A stretch of 64,000 nucleotides of DNA from Engraulis encrasicolus (taxonomy: Eukaryota; Chordata; Actinopteri; Clupeiformes; Engraulidae): the NCBI RefSeq assembly GCF_034702125.1, contig NC_085869.1:48632042-48696041 (forward strand), read 5' to 3'. Within the stretch, counting starts at the first letter, position 1. Every line of letters begins with the position of its first letter. The position numbers and the translations under genes are program-made. This document shows, one piece after another, positions 22,215 through 35,147 of this stretch. The notes beneath the pieces are model-generated. The model saw nothing but the letters and a program-made list of their open reading frames with translations. It had not been told where the DNA came from and did not search any database.

Positions 22215-22383
22215 CAGTACTATACTGTACTTTACTATACTGAACCATACTGTATGCTACTGTACTGTACTGTACTGCACTCTACTCTACAGTACTGTAC
22301 TGTATGCTACTGTACTGTACTGTACTGTACTGCACCGTACTGTAGGCTACTGTACTGTACTGTGCTGTACTGCACCGTACTAT
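22215..22383 (+). repeat. TACTG-rich tandem duplication, unit 2 (left part)
   Basis: It ends in 'gctgtactgcaccgtactat', which is interrupted by the 5-kb element. It resumes at 27404 with 'tatatgccactgtactgtgc', restoring the arrangement seen without interruption near 21596-21630. Confidence 0.75.
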
Positions 22384-24059
22384 TAGGCCGGGAGCTACGT
22401 ATACCCCTCAGGATGTTTTTTGCTTACTTTTTTTCACTATGATTTCCTGTTAGTATATACCCTAGGCCATAATGAGTTGATAGGGTGCACTCCCAACTCG
22501 GCCCCGTTTGGTCTCAGGGCCCAAAAAAACATCTTTTAAGGAAAAGCTGCAGGCGAAATTATATACTTGTAAATATTAAGGTACTGCAACTGCAGAAATG
22601 GTCATAGAACCATTGAAATTGTCATGGGTCATCCTGTCACATAGGGGAACCAACCTGAAAAAATTTTCAGGACTTGGGGATTTTCTTCTGTCAAATATCA
22701 TCTTCAACATACCCAAAAATCCCCAAAAATGCTTGTCCGCCTGACAAATTGTCTTCAAATTTGATCATTTTCAACTCTGTTATGATATGCATTAGTCCCT
22801 CAAATGTGAATGAAAAACTACCCAAGTTCATGAGCTTCAATTTAAGTCCAAGAGGACCTTTCTAGCTAGAGTAAAACAGCTGCTATGTCCAAAGTTATTC
22901 ACAATAACCTATACGAAAATAGTAGCCTACTGGCCTGGCTGGTCACTTTCATTACCAATTTGTATGGGACTTTGAACAACAATATTACATAAACCATACC
23001 TTGACTTGAGAATTGCAGGAATGAAAGTATTAAGTGAATAGCTTCAACTATTGGTGGACTGTGAACAGGATGCAACACGTGGTACTATCACACAAAAGGA
23101 ATGAATAAAATGACAAATTTATTTAAGGAATGGTTTGTACAGCAGTAGTTTAGAATGTGAAAAATAACTTTTAATGATCATTTAATAATCCTCATCATCC
23201 TGTTCCTAATAAATCCACATTTGTATGACTTTCATATGTCATGTCTTGTTCATCCGTGTCCTCTGCCAATACATCAATCAGAGCTTTTCAGATTACATCA
23301 CCCTCAAACCATAGAGATTCAAGCTTCCCAGTATCTGTGTTTATGCGAAACCCATGGTCAAGTGGACTTGGGTAATGGGTAATGCTCATGGGCCCTATCC
23401 CCTGACCTATCCCCTAATTCTGACACCATACTCCATCTCAAAAATTGATGTTTAGTGGTGCATAAAAAACAACAACAAAGTGAAAGGCATGAACCACATG
23501 ATCAAAGATGCTGAGAATGTGCAACTTCCTCCTCAAGGCCAATATTCTTTCATTCAGGATGGAAACAGAAGGAACATTTACAAGTCTACCTGCATCAGCT
23601 GAAACAATATTTAGCACAGACACGTACGTGAACTGTCTTCATTAACCAAAATCAACTGACAACGGGCTCAAGGCCTTTCTCACAAACGATGAAAACAAGA
23701 AGGCACTCATTCATTTACTACTGGAAAGTGTTGCACTGGTACCAGTTTTTGGCCCCAATACCGATATCTGATACCTGGCTTTGAAGTATCGGCCAATAAC
23801 ATACCGATACCACTTGGCGAACGACAACAAGAAAAAGAAGCCACATGCACTTGATGAATACTTTGTCTGAACGTAGTGAGCAGTGGTTTCACTGGAGCTG
23901 GTTGAAAGAGCTTTAGGTGTGGCAGTTTACGAACGTATGCTTCCTCATAATTAATTGTGTTAATTTGTGTTAAAGTGTGAAGTTAAAGGCTGTGTTCAAG
24001 TGTCATACAATCATCGGTAAATGGCATTGCTGCCCTACTTGTTGGTACTCACCAGATTT

Positions 24060-24330
24060 TTTGCAGGAACACATTGCCACTGTTCTGGCTCTACATACCT
24101 TCAATGGTGTTGACTGCATGTCAGCATTCAAAAGCAAAGGAAAAGTGTGACCAATGAAGTTATTGAATCAAACATCAAATTTCCTCGAAGTCTTTGCAGA
24201 AGGAGGAAACTCATTTGATCTTGATAAACAGCTCGTCAATGATGTTAAGGAGTTCACCTACTTACTGTATGGATTTAGTCAGCGAGTGAAAATCATTGAT
24301 CGAAGCAAGAGAAATTAAACTAAAGAAGAT
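24060..24330 (+). pseudogene. Decayed transposon-encoded protein fragment
   Basis: In one frame: 'EHIATVLALHTFNGVDCMSAF', 'KSKGKV', a stop, then 'LEVFAEGGNSFDLDKQLVND' and 'EFTYLLYGFSQRV'. The pattern ALHxxxGxDxxSAFxxKGK resembles a conserved block in uncharacterised proteins of animal DNA transposons. It is interrupted by stops and joined to LINE sequence. It may be the remains of the element's own gene; the function is unknown. Confidence 0.45.
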
Positions 24331-24339
24331 GTCTGGGTC

Positions 24340-25130
24340 AAACCTTCAAGCTCACCAGGGTCTCTTAATTGACCTATCAACTTTCCCACCGTGCAAGAAG
24401 GTCCCTCAACGGTGCTTTCCCTGGTGCTGTTCACCCTGTAAACCACAGACTTCAACTACAACTCAAAGACCTGCCATATGCAAAAGTTCTCAGATGACTC
24501 CGCTATTGTTGCATTAAAGATGGACAGGAGGGGAAGTACAGAGGCCAGGAGGAGAACTTTGTCAGATGGTGCCGAATCAACCAGCTGCAGCTGAACACCA
24601 CCAAAACCAAAGAAATGGTGATTGACTTCAGGCGAACCACCCCACCCCTGGTGCCTGTCTCTATCGAGGGGAGACAGAAGCGACAGTCTGCACACATAAG
24701 TACCTGGGTGTACACCTGGACAATAAACTGGACTGGTCTGCTAACTCAAAAGCACTGTACAGGAAACAGAGCAACAGACTACGGCAGATGTTCTATCAGC
24801 CTGTCATGGACAGTTGTGGCATGCTGGGGTGGTAGCATTAGGAGAGCAGATGCTGGGCGCCTTGACAGGCTGGTGAGGAAAGCTGTGTCTGTTGTAGGCA
24901 CAGAACTGGAGGCTCTCACTATCACAGCTGAGAATAGGACACTAAGCAGACTCTACTCTATAATGGACAAATGGACAATCACCCCCTGTACCCAGTCTTT
25001 GACCGCCAGAGAAGCCTGTTCAGTTACAGATTTCACACCATCTCCTGCAGGACAGACAGGCTACGGAGGTCCTTTGTCCCCAGGGCCATCCAATTATTCA
25101 ACACCACATAGACGGACTCACAGAGATCAT
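24340..25130 (+). mobile_element. LINE reverse transcriptase fragment
   Basis: The frames read 'FVRWCRINQLQLNTTKTKEM' and 'VIDFRRTTPPLVPVSIEG', then 'RADAGRLDRLVRKAVSVVGT' and 'ENRTLSRLYSIMDK'. This is the C-terminal part of a fish non-LTR retrotransposon ORF2 of the type also seen at 8430-9950. It has frameshifts, no YADD box and no 5' part. Confidence 0.7.
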
Positions 25131-25139
25131 CATAGGCGA

Positions 25140-25780
25140 CTGGACCGCATAAACCAACCTGCACATTTTATCTTTATGTCCAGAGCTCTGCTGCCAGGAT
25201 CTTGTCTTTATGTCCAGAACTCTGCTGCCAGGATCCTCACAGGCACTAGACCCTGGCAGCACATAACCCCCATACTCAAGCAGCTTCACTGGCTCCCCAT
25301 CAAGTCACGCATTACCTATAAAGTCCTCCTAACCTTCAAGTCCCTCCATGGTCTGACACCCCACTACCTCATTGACCTCCTCCATCCCTATGACCCCTCA
25401 AGATCCCTGCAGTCCTCTTCCAAGGGCCAGCTGGTCGTCCCTAGTACCAGGCTCAAGACCACCAGTGACAGAGCCTTCCATGTAGCTGCTCCTATTCTTT
25501 GGAACAATCTGCCCGACCACATCCAGAATACCCCCTCACTGACCATGTTTAAGCAACGCCTTAAGACACATCTCTTCCTGGAGGCTTATGGCTGCTAGTT
25601 CCACAAGCACATTCTTTACATGCACTCACACACACACACGCCCTGACGCGCACACACTCACACTTCCTATACAATACCTTGTGAAGCGACCTTGGGTGTT
25701 TTGAAAGTCACTATATATAAAACGAAAGTATTATTATTATCATTATCATCATTATATATCATTATATATATATGCCTCCG
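25140..25780 (+). mobile_element. 3' end of a second LINE family
   Basis: The frame reads 'QNSAARILTGTRPWQHITPI', 'LHWLPIKSRITYKVLLTFK', 'VPSTRLKTTSDRAFHVAAP' and 'WNNLPDHIQ', the conserved C-terminal tail of L2-like fish LINE ORF2 proteins. The 3' UTR 'gcgaccttgggtgttttgaa' and a TTA/TCA-rich tail end near 25770. A 40-bp tandem duplication of 'tttatgtccagarctctgct' lies at 25170-25240. Its frame is open to the upstream family, producing a chimeric 327-codon frame. Confidence 0.75.
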
Positions 25781-26000
25781 TGCTTCTACCTGAACTCCTA
25801 TCCTACGCCTGGGTGTAACCGATTATTAATTTTTTGTGACTATGACGTCTGACACTCCAGGACAATTTTTTGGGCTCCTCTGTGCCACTTAGCTAAGGCA
25901 CATGTGATAAATCCCTGGTACACTTTTTTTGGACACTAAATGACTAAATGTTTTTTTTTGTTTTTTTTTGCTGCTCCGTACCACAGAGAGAGAGAGATCT

Positions 26001-26130
<130 letters not shown>

Positions 26131-27403
26131 GAGGAAGTGACATCTGCCTTGGGCTGAATGTATGTATGTAAGAGTGAGCTATATGGTTAATATGTAACGA
26201 TGTGTGTGTCTTGTGTGTGTAATGGGTTTTTGTATTTATGTATGTGACACTTTCATTTCCCCCTGGGATTACTAAATGATACTCTACTCTACTCAAACAA
26301 CACTTCATACTACAAACTTTCATGTGTGCAATGCATCTGAAAGAGAGCCCATGAGCATTACCCAGAGATCCCAAGTGCACTTGACCATGAGTTTCACCTA
26401 AACACATATGGGAAGCTTGAACCACTATGGTTTGAGGGCGATGTAATCCCAAAAGCTCTAATGTCTTGGCAGAGGAGGACAGAGATGAATATGACATGAC
26501 TGATGAAATCCATACAACTGTGGATGAAGATGAGGAAGAGACGGATGATGATAACAAAGATTATAAATTATGATTAAAAGTTCTTATCTACATTCTAAAC
26601 TACTGCTGTACAATACAAATCAGTCATTAAATACATATCACATTTGAGTCATTCCTTTTGTGTAATAGTATGTGTTGCATCCTGTTCACAGTCCACCAAT
26701 AGGTGGTAACATTAGTTACTTTTGATGCTATTCACTTAATACTTTCATTCATGCAATTTTCAAGTCAAGGTCAAACACTTCAAAAATATGGTTTATGTCA
26801 TATGTTCAAAGTACCAAACGAATTGGTAATGCCTGAAAGTGACTGAATGCCTGCCAGTAGGCTACTATTTTCGGATAGGCTATTGTGAATAACTTTGGAC
26901 ATAGCAGCTGTTGTACTCTAGCTAGAAAGGTCCTCTTGGACTTAAATTGAAGCTCATGAACTTGGGTAGTTTTTCATTTACATTTGAGGGACTAATGCAT
27001 ATCATAACAGAGTTGAAAATGATCAAATTTGAAGACAATTTGTCAGGCGGACAAGCATTTTTGGGGCTTTTTGGGTATGTTGAAGATGATATTTGACAGA
27101 AGAAAAGCCCCAAGCCCTGAAACGTTTTTCAGGTTGGTTCACCTATGTGACAGGATGACCCATGACAATTTACAGGGTTCTAGGACCATTTTTGCAGTTG
27201 CAGTACCTTAATATTTACAAGTATATAATTTCGCCTGCAGCTTTTCCTTAAAAGATGGTTTTTTGGGCCCTGAGACCAAACGGGGCCGAGTTGGGAGTGC
27301 ACCCTATCAACTCGTTATGGCCCAGGGTATATACTAACAGGAAATCATAGTGAAAAAAAGTAAGCAAAAAACATCCTGAGGGGTATTCGTGGCTCCCGGC
27401 CTA

Positions 27404-27668
27404 TATATGCCACTGTACTGTGCTGTACTCTACTGTACTGTACATGCACCATACTGTATGCTACTGTACTGTACTGCAGTGTACTGTACTGTACTTTACT
27501 ATACGTCACCATACTGTATGCTATTGTACTATGGTAGACTATCCTTCCTCCCACACTATTTGTGTGCCTTGCATATCAAGAAAATGAGTACTGGTAATGA
27601 TTTACTTTTATAGTAGGCCTATATACCATATGAGAATTGTTTTATATACGTAGATATTTCTCCTATGG
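27404..27668 (+). repeat. TACTG-rich tandem duplication, unit 2 (right part)
   Basis: Matches 21608-21876 closely, through 'tggtagactatccttcctcc' and 'gatatttctcctatgg'. It diverges exactly at the hAT-like insertion point of unit 1. Confidence 0.8.
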
Positions 27669-27999
27669 GTAAGGGTGGCAAAGACCTACGATACATGTTG
27701 TCCATCAGCTGTCATTTTTGAAGTAGCAATTGAAGTACGCAATGATTACTGAGCTCACTGTAATACAACTTGAGACACAAGTACTAAGTGCGGACTTGTT
27801 TGCAAATTCCGGGAAAAAATTCACACACCTCTGCCTACTTACTCAACACCTACTTAGAAATCATTTCCATTTGATTTGAACTGAAGATATAGCCCACATG
27901 TATATCGAGTCATCTGTAATGCCATTCTTAAAGACTGAAATGCAGTCACTATAAGCATAATGCTACTTGTGAAAATGTAGAATTAGGTGATCTTATGGG

Positions 28000-28255
28000 T
28001 TCTTCATACATATGGCAGGAAATGGCGCAAAACCCGCAACCCATCTGACCTCGAAAAACTTAGATCTCTACTAGCCTCCTTCTCCGCCTCTGTAACAGCT
28101 GCCAAGACGACCTACTACAACGACAAGATCAGTAACACTACAGACCCACGTAAGTTGTTTTCTACATTCAAGTCACTGCTCAACCCTCCCCCCCTCCTGC
28201 GCCCACAGGCCTGAACCCAGACAACTTTGCCACCTTCTTCACGGAAAAGACGGCT
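28000..28255 (+). mobile_element. LINE ORF2 fragment (between endonuclease and reverse transcriptase)
   Basis: The translation 'RKTRNPSDLEKLRSLLASFS', 'AAKTTYYNDKI' and 'PRKLFSTFKSLLNPPP' is typical of the linker region of L2-like fish LINEs. Only this piece is present. Confidence 0.65.
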
Positions 28256-30930
28256 AGCTCCAGCCCGCAAGCCCGTTTTTGTTGGCCGGGGGCAGATTTT
28301 TAAAATTTGATTGAACATGGCCCGCACATTACATTTGACCTACCGGTACATTGTAACTCTGTTGCAATTCTGAGTTTGAACACCAGATGGCGCCACCCGC
28401 TAAAACCTCCACTTCCACTAGTTGTTGCTGTATTAGCCCTATCAGAGAAACAAGGGGAAAATGATAGTTGCTAATAGGGCTGCACGGTATGTCGGTATAA
28501 AAAAGTAAGCAATGAGCAATGCATTCTAACAAACACAGATGAACTAGTTTGCAAAATGTGTTATATGCATGGGGACCCAGACCTTCACTCCGAGTTCAGG
28601 ATGACATAACTGGGAACTAAAGCATGCTGCTAAGATAAGTTTCAATTGGGGCCGGGGCACTTTTGGTACTTTTTTCCATCACCTTGTTAATAAAATAAGA
28701 TGTAATTGGCGGTTCGGTAGTAGCCTAATCATATTATTTGTGTTGTCATTTTCTTCATTATGGCAGCACCGTCTGTCACCAAATAACACGAGCCAGTTAC
28801 GGCAACAGCTGCTTATAATCACTCCAAACTGAATAGCGGTTAGCGTTAGTGATTGCTTAGCATTTCTATTTGTAACTTGAACTCACAGTTGGAATAGTAT
28901 CATGTTGTGCTGTATGCACATTTCGTATAAGTGACATTGTTTTTTGATTGCTTTGTGAATCCATCCTGTAAAATGGCACTTTTTAGGAGAAAAAACAGAG
29001 CAGATAAACCCATCTCCCTAGAGCCCTACTTATTTTGTTTGTTTGTCTATCAATGTGGAGATAAATTGGCAAAAACATGGTCCTCCTCAACTGTCATAGC
29101 TGATGCGTAACACCATTGACGGTAACACGGCTTGACATTTCAGCCATTTTCATGGTGTTGTACTAACTGAGGACCTCAGAAGTGCCACCACAACACCTTA
29201 ATCAATTCATGTATTTGTATGCTTTATCTGTGTTTTTATACATGTGATTTCTAATTCAGATTCTTATGAATATGTTGATAACAAAGTTGACAGGCAAAGT
29301 TTGCAATCGTCTTGGGCAAAACAAGTTTCTTTACATGCTAATATGAAGACTGAATCTGACATTTGGAAAACAGGACGGCATGAAAACGCCCAAAACCAGT
29401 ATTAAATATTCATTCTTGCTGAGGGAAATAATGTTATGTCTTGACTGTTTGTATTATATGACAAATAAATGTGTGCTAATGTCCAAAAACATCATTGGGT
29501 GCAGTTAAACCTCTGGGCGCCACAGGTTTTTGCCCAAAACTGATGATTTTGACATGTTATATTCAAAAGGCTGTGGGTTGACATAGATAATCGATAGAGC
29601 CATTAATGAGACAAATATTGAAGATGACCCAAAGTTTATTTTAGGAGTAAATTATCCCATGTAATTTGCATATAATGACCTCATATGGTGTCGGCCATTT
29701 TGAATTTATAATGAGTTATTGCATATTTTTGCTTGTTTTCAAAATATTTTAAATAATTTATCCAATTTAATTGATAAAACTTCCCCAGACACCTTCACTA
29801 TTAATTTCTGTACATACATTTTGGTCTAGAAAGCAATAAATTGTACACTAAAAGTGTAATTTGTAACTAATATATTGCAACATTGTAGTACAGTGACAAA
29901 CACAAGTGAATGGACGGTTGCCTTTTTGCCTGTAGGGGCTGGACTATGAAGGTGACAAGTTATTTTTAGTGCATGGAAACCCTTCACAGCAATGCCCAAC
30001 ATACAGATTCAATCCACACTAGGGGTAGTATTTGCATTTTGTCCATCTGTGGATATTTGAACCAAGTACAGCAGGCCTACAGTAGCCTACAGTAGGCCCC
30101 TAGGCCTGTCAGCGTACACCCTGAAGGACTCTGGGTATGGGCTACATTTCTAAAAACTTGTGCAAATATCTATTCAAACCAAGTGTTACATTTACTGATA
30201 TACAAATAAATGATATAAGGAAAGTGTGTGTGTGGGGGGGGACACACACCATATATCGCCCATATCTTTCTGATGCACCAAACCCCAGCTGGTATCACAC
30301 TTTTTTGTTGCTAATAGACTCAGTCAGGTCACAATTGGACATAATTATTACTATTATTATATTATTAGAATAGCATTGCTATTTATTTAGACCTGCAGTC
30401 GGCAAAATCAGTGTCGAGTAGCGTGAACTGTGCTTCCGTTTTGCACCGAGTAGAATGCACACGAGACCTCTGTGTCTCAGGCGCATACTCCTCTCACTCC
30501 ACATCCCCCGCTGTTGGCAGGAATATGCGCACTTATTTTGTCTTCATTTACTTTTCTACTTAGTATACAAGCTCTTCTACAAACATCCTGACCACTGTTA
30601 CCCTCCAGGTGTTGAATATTGACTCTGTAACAGGCAAGTTACGACGCGTGTTTCATTCCCCTGCCGTTTCAATGAACGTCACCAGTAGCGACAGTAGGCT
30701 ATGCTATACAAAGCAGCACGAAATTACCTCGCATCTCGATCGGAAAAACCTTCCCTTCCTCAATATATAAGTCTCCTGCAGAAACGAACACTTCTATTGT
30801 GTACTTACAAGTGAATGAATGAAGGGTTTTCTTGTTACAGTCCCCATGATCAACAAATAGGCTGTCGATAGTCTCCCTCAGGCAACAGTAACATTGGGAA
30901 GTATAGGCCTACCGCGGCAGAAAATACACT
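28256..30930. other. No gene recognised
   Basis: 2.7 kb without an exon, RNA gene or bounded transposon that I can support. Repeat-like phrases occur ('agggctgcacggtatgtcgg' near 28470, 'tggtgtcggccattttgaat' near 29685). Confidence 0.35.
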
Positions 30931-30934
30931 CCTG

Positions 30935-31076
30935 TTTGCATATGCCCACCCACGGGGACCCCGGTTCGAGTCCGGTCGGGGTCATATCCCGATCCTCCCC
31001 TGTCTCTCTGTCCCATTCGCTTCCTGTCACCATCTTCGACAGTCCTAATAAAGCCCCTAAAAATATATATATTTTT
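30935..31076 (+). repeat. SINE family 2, partial copy
   Basis: It contains the B box 'ggttcgagtcc', then 'ggggtcatatcccgatcctc', and ends 'cctaataaagcccctaaaaa' with an AT tail. The body is shared with 31498-31691; the A-box half is diverged or missing. Confidence 0.65.
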
Positions 31077-31497
31077 TAAAAGTATGTCCACATAAGTTAG
31101 TGTGGGGCGTTCTCTTGACCGGCACCCATGCAACGGTTCCCACAGCACCAGTTTGCTGGCTGGCAGTTCTTGGTGCCTTTGGCAGTGTCCTGCAAGTCTC
31201 ATTCTCCTTACAGCAATTTTCTCGCTCACCCTTGGTATTCCCTCGTACAGAATGTTGTTGGTTACATGTGCACTATCGCTGATGTTAAGCACTGCACGCA
31301 GCATATTCCCTTAACAAAGTTCCTTGATTATGACTTATAAACAGTAGTGTATTATAACAGCAGTGTATTTGTCCAGTCGCCCATCAGTCAATAAACGGAA
31401 GACGTACTCTGCATACTGTTATAGTATACAGTACACAAAAAAATGAAAGATGAATTTTAAGTAAAGTTACACCAAAACAATCTGAAAATATATGGTT

Positions 31498-31691
31498 CGG
31501 GGGCGCTGTCGCGCAGCGCGCTAAGCCCCCCACATTTGGGCTTGCATGCCCGCCCCATTGGGACCCTGGTTCGAGTCCGGACGGGGTCATTTCCCAATCC
31601 TCCCCCATCTCTCTCACCCACTCATTTTCTGTCAGCATCTCATACTATCCTGTCAATAAAGGCACAAAAAGCCCCTAAAAATATATTTTTT
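31498..31691 (+). repeat. SINE family 2, full copy
   Basis: The head 'gggggcgctgtcgcgcagcg' has an A-box-like part, B box 'ggttcgagtcc' at about 31569-31579, body 'tcctcccccatctctctcac', and a tail 'gcccctaaaaatata' followed by T/A runs. tRNA-derived head inferred from the box spacing. Confidence 0.75.
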
Positions 31692-32066
31692 TTTAAAAAA
31701 GAAAAGAAAGAAAGAAAATATATGGTTCAGCATTTCTATTTGTAATCATAGTAACATTGACAGACCTAGTTTCACAACTACAGTATCTTGTGTCTTGACA
31801 CTTTGACCAAGCCTCAATATGAGACCAAAGGTTATCCCTTAGTGTTGTATTGTGAAGCAAAAGGCCACGACTGACAATGTCAGCCACGACTGACTGACAA
31901 AGGGTGACAATTATGTTCAAGACAGAAAAAAGTTAAGGGCTAGACCACCTGGCATTATGATGTACTTTGACTTGGGTATGTGCCACAGTATTGATCTGTT
32001 AAGTCTATAGGCCTACGTTGCATAATCTTTGGAATACGCACATAGATACCTAACATGGTAATTCAT

Positions 32067-33051
32067 TAGCCTGGCTCTCACCTGCCTGATCTCCAAAAAT
32101 TCCGTGCTCCTGGACACGGATGTTAAGGACACGAAATCCGTGTCCAGGAGCACGGATTTTGCCAAAATTCCGTGCTCCTGGACACGGAATTGTTTTCCGT
32201 GCTTCTGGACACAGAATTGTTTTCCGTGATGGGCACACGGAAGTGCTTTCTATAGGCTATTACCACAGCACTGTGTAACTCTATCATTAGAAAATACATA
32301 CCAAATGCTAATCCTAAACAAAATAATGCTATAGCAATTTAAGTTGTGCCCTGACCAAAACATTCCCTAACCTTAACCTGTCATTAAAGACATATTTTTG
32401 AGAAATACCTTTTCCAGTTGGTTGCTAGGCTATCCAATTCATATAATGAATGAAAGAAAAGTAGCTGTGCCCAGACCAAAACAATCCCTAACCCTTACCT
32501 GTCAGTAGGAAATGTTTTTTTTTTTTTGAGAAAAATATTTGAAATTAGAAAAATCCTGAGAAAACACAAGACTGTGGAAACATAGAGCTGTGGGAGTAGC
32601 CTATAGAGAGAGCACTTCTCTGTGTCCATCACGGAAAACAATTCCGTGTCCAGGGGCATAGAAAACAATTCCGGGTCCAGGAGCACGGAATTTTGGCAAA
32701 ATCCGTGCTCCTGGACACGGATTTTGTGCCCTTAACATCCGTGTCCAGGAGCACGGAATTTTTGGAGATCATTTTGCTCTCACGCAGACCCTTTGTGCTT
32801 TTTGCATCTCCGTTAAACTTTGGACGGAATGAGATATTTTACAGCCTGTCCAATCAGAATCGTGGGGCGTGCTCGCAGGGTGGGGTATATACAAGTCAGT
32901 GGTTGAAGTAGTACGTGATTTAAAAAAGCCATATGAATTCTCCAATCAGGTTCGAGCTGTTTTGAACACACCTATGCCTTTCCAGAGCAAAGCAATTGAC
33001 AATGTTCCAGATGGTTGGCAACAACCATCATGTGAGATGAGAACCAGGTTA
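32067..33051. mobile_element. DNA transposon with 9-bp target duplication (985 bp)
   Basis: The ends TAGCCTGGCTCTCAC and GAGAACCAGGTTA are inverted repeats. The duplication GTAATTCAT lies at 32058-32066 and 33052-33060. Nine base pairs is typical of Mutator-like elements, among others. A foldback element (32082-32775) is nested in it. No transposase frame. Confidence 0.8.
32082..32775. mobile_element. Foldback element made of 18-bp palindromic units, nested
   Basis: Flanked by an 8-bp duplication GCTCTCAC (32074-32081 and 32776-32783). Both arms consist of CCGTGTCCAGGAGCACGG units in alternating orientation, about eight in all including diverged ones, separated by 'aattgtttt' or 'atttt' spacers. 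The arms pair with each other and also locally. The 8-bp duplication points to hAT-mediated mobility. Confidence 0.8.
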
Positions 33052-33060
33052 GTAATTCAT

Positions 33061-35090
33061 GCGACATACCCAATGCCCACATAGCTACTTAACACATTGA
33101 ATTCCAAGCAAGTAACTTTATGAATATAGTTCCTTTGCTTTTTAAACTGAAAATCTACACAAAAACACCTTTTATGTACTTTCGGCCATTTTATCACAAC
33201 ACAGTATTTGATTTGTGATTACTGCATTGACTCAAGTTATGCACTTTCTGATTAATACCAGGACATTTACTTTTGTGAGTATGGGACATACAGTACATAA
33301 GGACATTTGAATATCAAAAGTCAAAATGTAAAAGCTTGACGATAAAGATATCACAGCAGGCGTGTTTTCGCGTAACAATGCTGGGCGAGTCCACATTTCT
33401 ACTTAGGCGGGAATGACACTGCGACTTTTGCCAAGATTTTTCACTCGTACGACTTTTTGAGAATCGGTCGAGTTCTTGCTCAATCGGAGATCAATTGTGA
33501 GTCTCACATCGTGTAGTGTATATGGGGTAACGACAAGCGATTTCACCTCACAATTGTGCAATCATAGGGTCGCAAGAAAATCAAAACTGTTTGAAATTCT
33601 GAAATCCCCTTGTGAGTAAACCGTACAGTTGAAGCAGTGCTACAACCGGATTTGATACTACCATATGCACAAATTGACGAGACAGAGCAATTCGCTCTTG
33701 AGCGCCTCCTTGTCTCCACCTCAGGTGCACATTTCCCCTCCTCGTTTTTGTCATCTGGTCTTGCTCGCGTCCGACCGTCAGCTCGTATAGTGTGAGGACG
33801 TTAGTAGTGAGATGTGGACTTTTAAAACCTTTTTTTAAAACTTATATCTCGCAGTGTAAGCCTGCCTCTGACCACGTCGGGGTAGACCAGCATCACTTCA
33901 CAATTAGGGTATTTGACTGTGTAATTTGACATTCACCCAGGGCTATTTCTATTATTCCAATATTTAATTTGGAAGCAGCTGGATTTCTGCTAGGGGCTTG
34001 AAAGACATTTAGTTCCTCAATTTGAACTTGGAAACTCAAACAGTGCATATGTAATAAAACATGCTATATTTCCTATATGTTTCCTGGAGCTAGTGATTTT
34101 TATGAAAATTGATGTAGAAACAAGCCGTCTTCACCCATTAACAGCTTAGAGCTTTTGAATGAGCATGTCTGAAGATGACGCAAATTAATTTGTGGCTTAA
34201 CAAAAAAAAGTGGTCTAGATTGCTGGTATGCTAGCTAGACCAAGAGTCTGAAAATAGCATGGTATTTGGTGTTAGTATGGTAATTTCTTAATGTGTAGTT
34301 GAATACGTAATTTTGGACAATCATATGTCTTTGTGTTCGCATAGATTAATGAACCAAGACTCCCCAAAGCACAGTTTGTTGGCTTGGAACGTCAAACTGT
34401 TAAAAAGGAGTTGAGTTACGTTAATGATTATGCTTATCTGATATGGTTGTACAGTTTAATGCATTGATTTTTTTAGATAAGTAATTTTGCTCTTGCATTA
34501 ATTACCTTTGTCCTAGTTGTACCCAGTACAGTACTAAATATAGTTATATCCCCACAGTATTCACTGTCATTAATTGGGTATAGGTGTTTTATGTCAGGGG
34601 TGGTTTCAGGTCCTTTGCATATTATGTGGAGCAAATACCTTATACAAAGACTGAGCAGGCCAACTGCTGGGCCCATGGGCACAAAGACGCTACTGCATGC
34701 AACTTTGCTTTACACAAGCCAACAGTTAACACGTTTATGCGGTTAACTGTTCCAAAACCAAGTCCATGGAAATCATATTTGCAACAAAAGATATGTGTAA
34801 TAGTGGAACAAGATTCAGTCAATGTTTGCCAGTTACCAGAAAACTGAAAGTCTGGTATAAACTTGAATATGTATTGTTGGATAAGCACATATTTTTAAGT
34901 TGGCATGGGAGAGGCTTCATGCAAATTCAAGCTTATAACGCTCTGTTTGTCCTGCTCACATTACTGTTTGTGTGAAAGTGCCCTGATTGTATATTGTAAA
35001 AAAGAATCCATAAAGATGACTGTTCATCCAGGTAGGACATGTCAGCTCCTTTTTTTAACATGACTGCAAACAGAAGATTTTTTTTCTCAT
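33061..35090. other. No gene recognised
   Basis: 2 kb between a transposon and gM-3. A motif-rich patch at 33400-33830 ('gacactgcgacttttgccaa', 'gtctcacatcgtgtagtgta') looks like another DNA element, but its ends are unclear. Confidence 0.35.
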
Positions 35091-35099
35091 TCAAAAAGA

Positions 35100-35105
35100 T
35101 TTATT
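35100..35105 (-). terminator. Polyadenylation signal of gM-3
   Basis: AATAAA on the minus strand, 42 bp past the stop codon. Confidence 0.8.
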
Positions 35106-35147
35106 CAAACCTTTTTACAACATATTTCAAGTTCAAGTTTCAATTGC

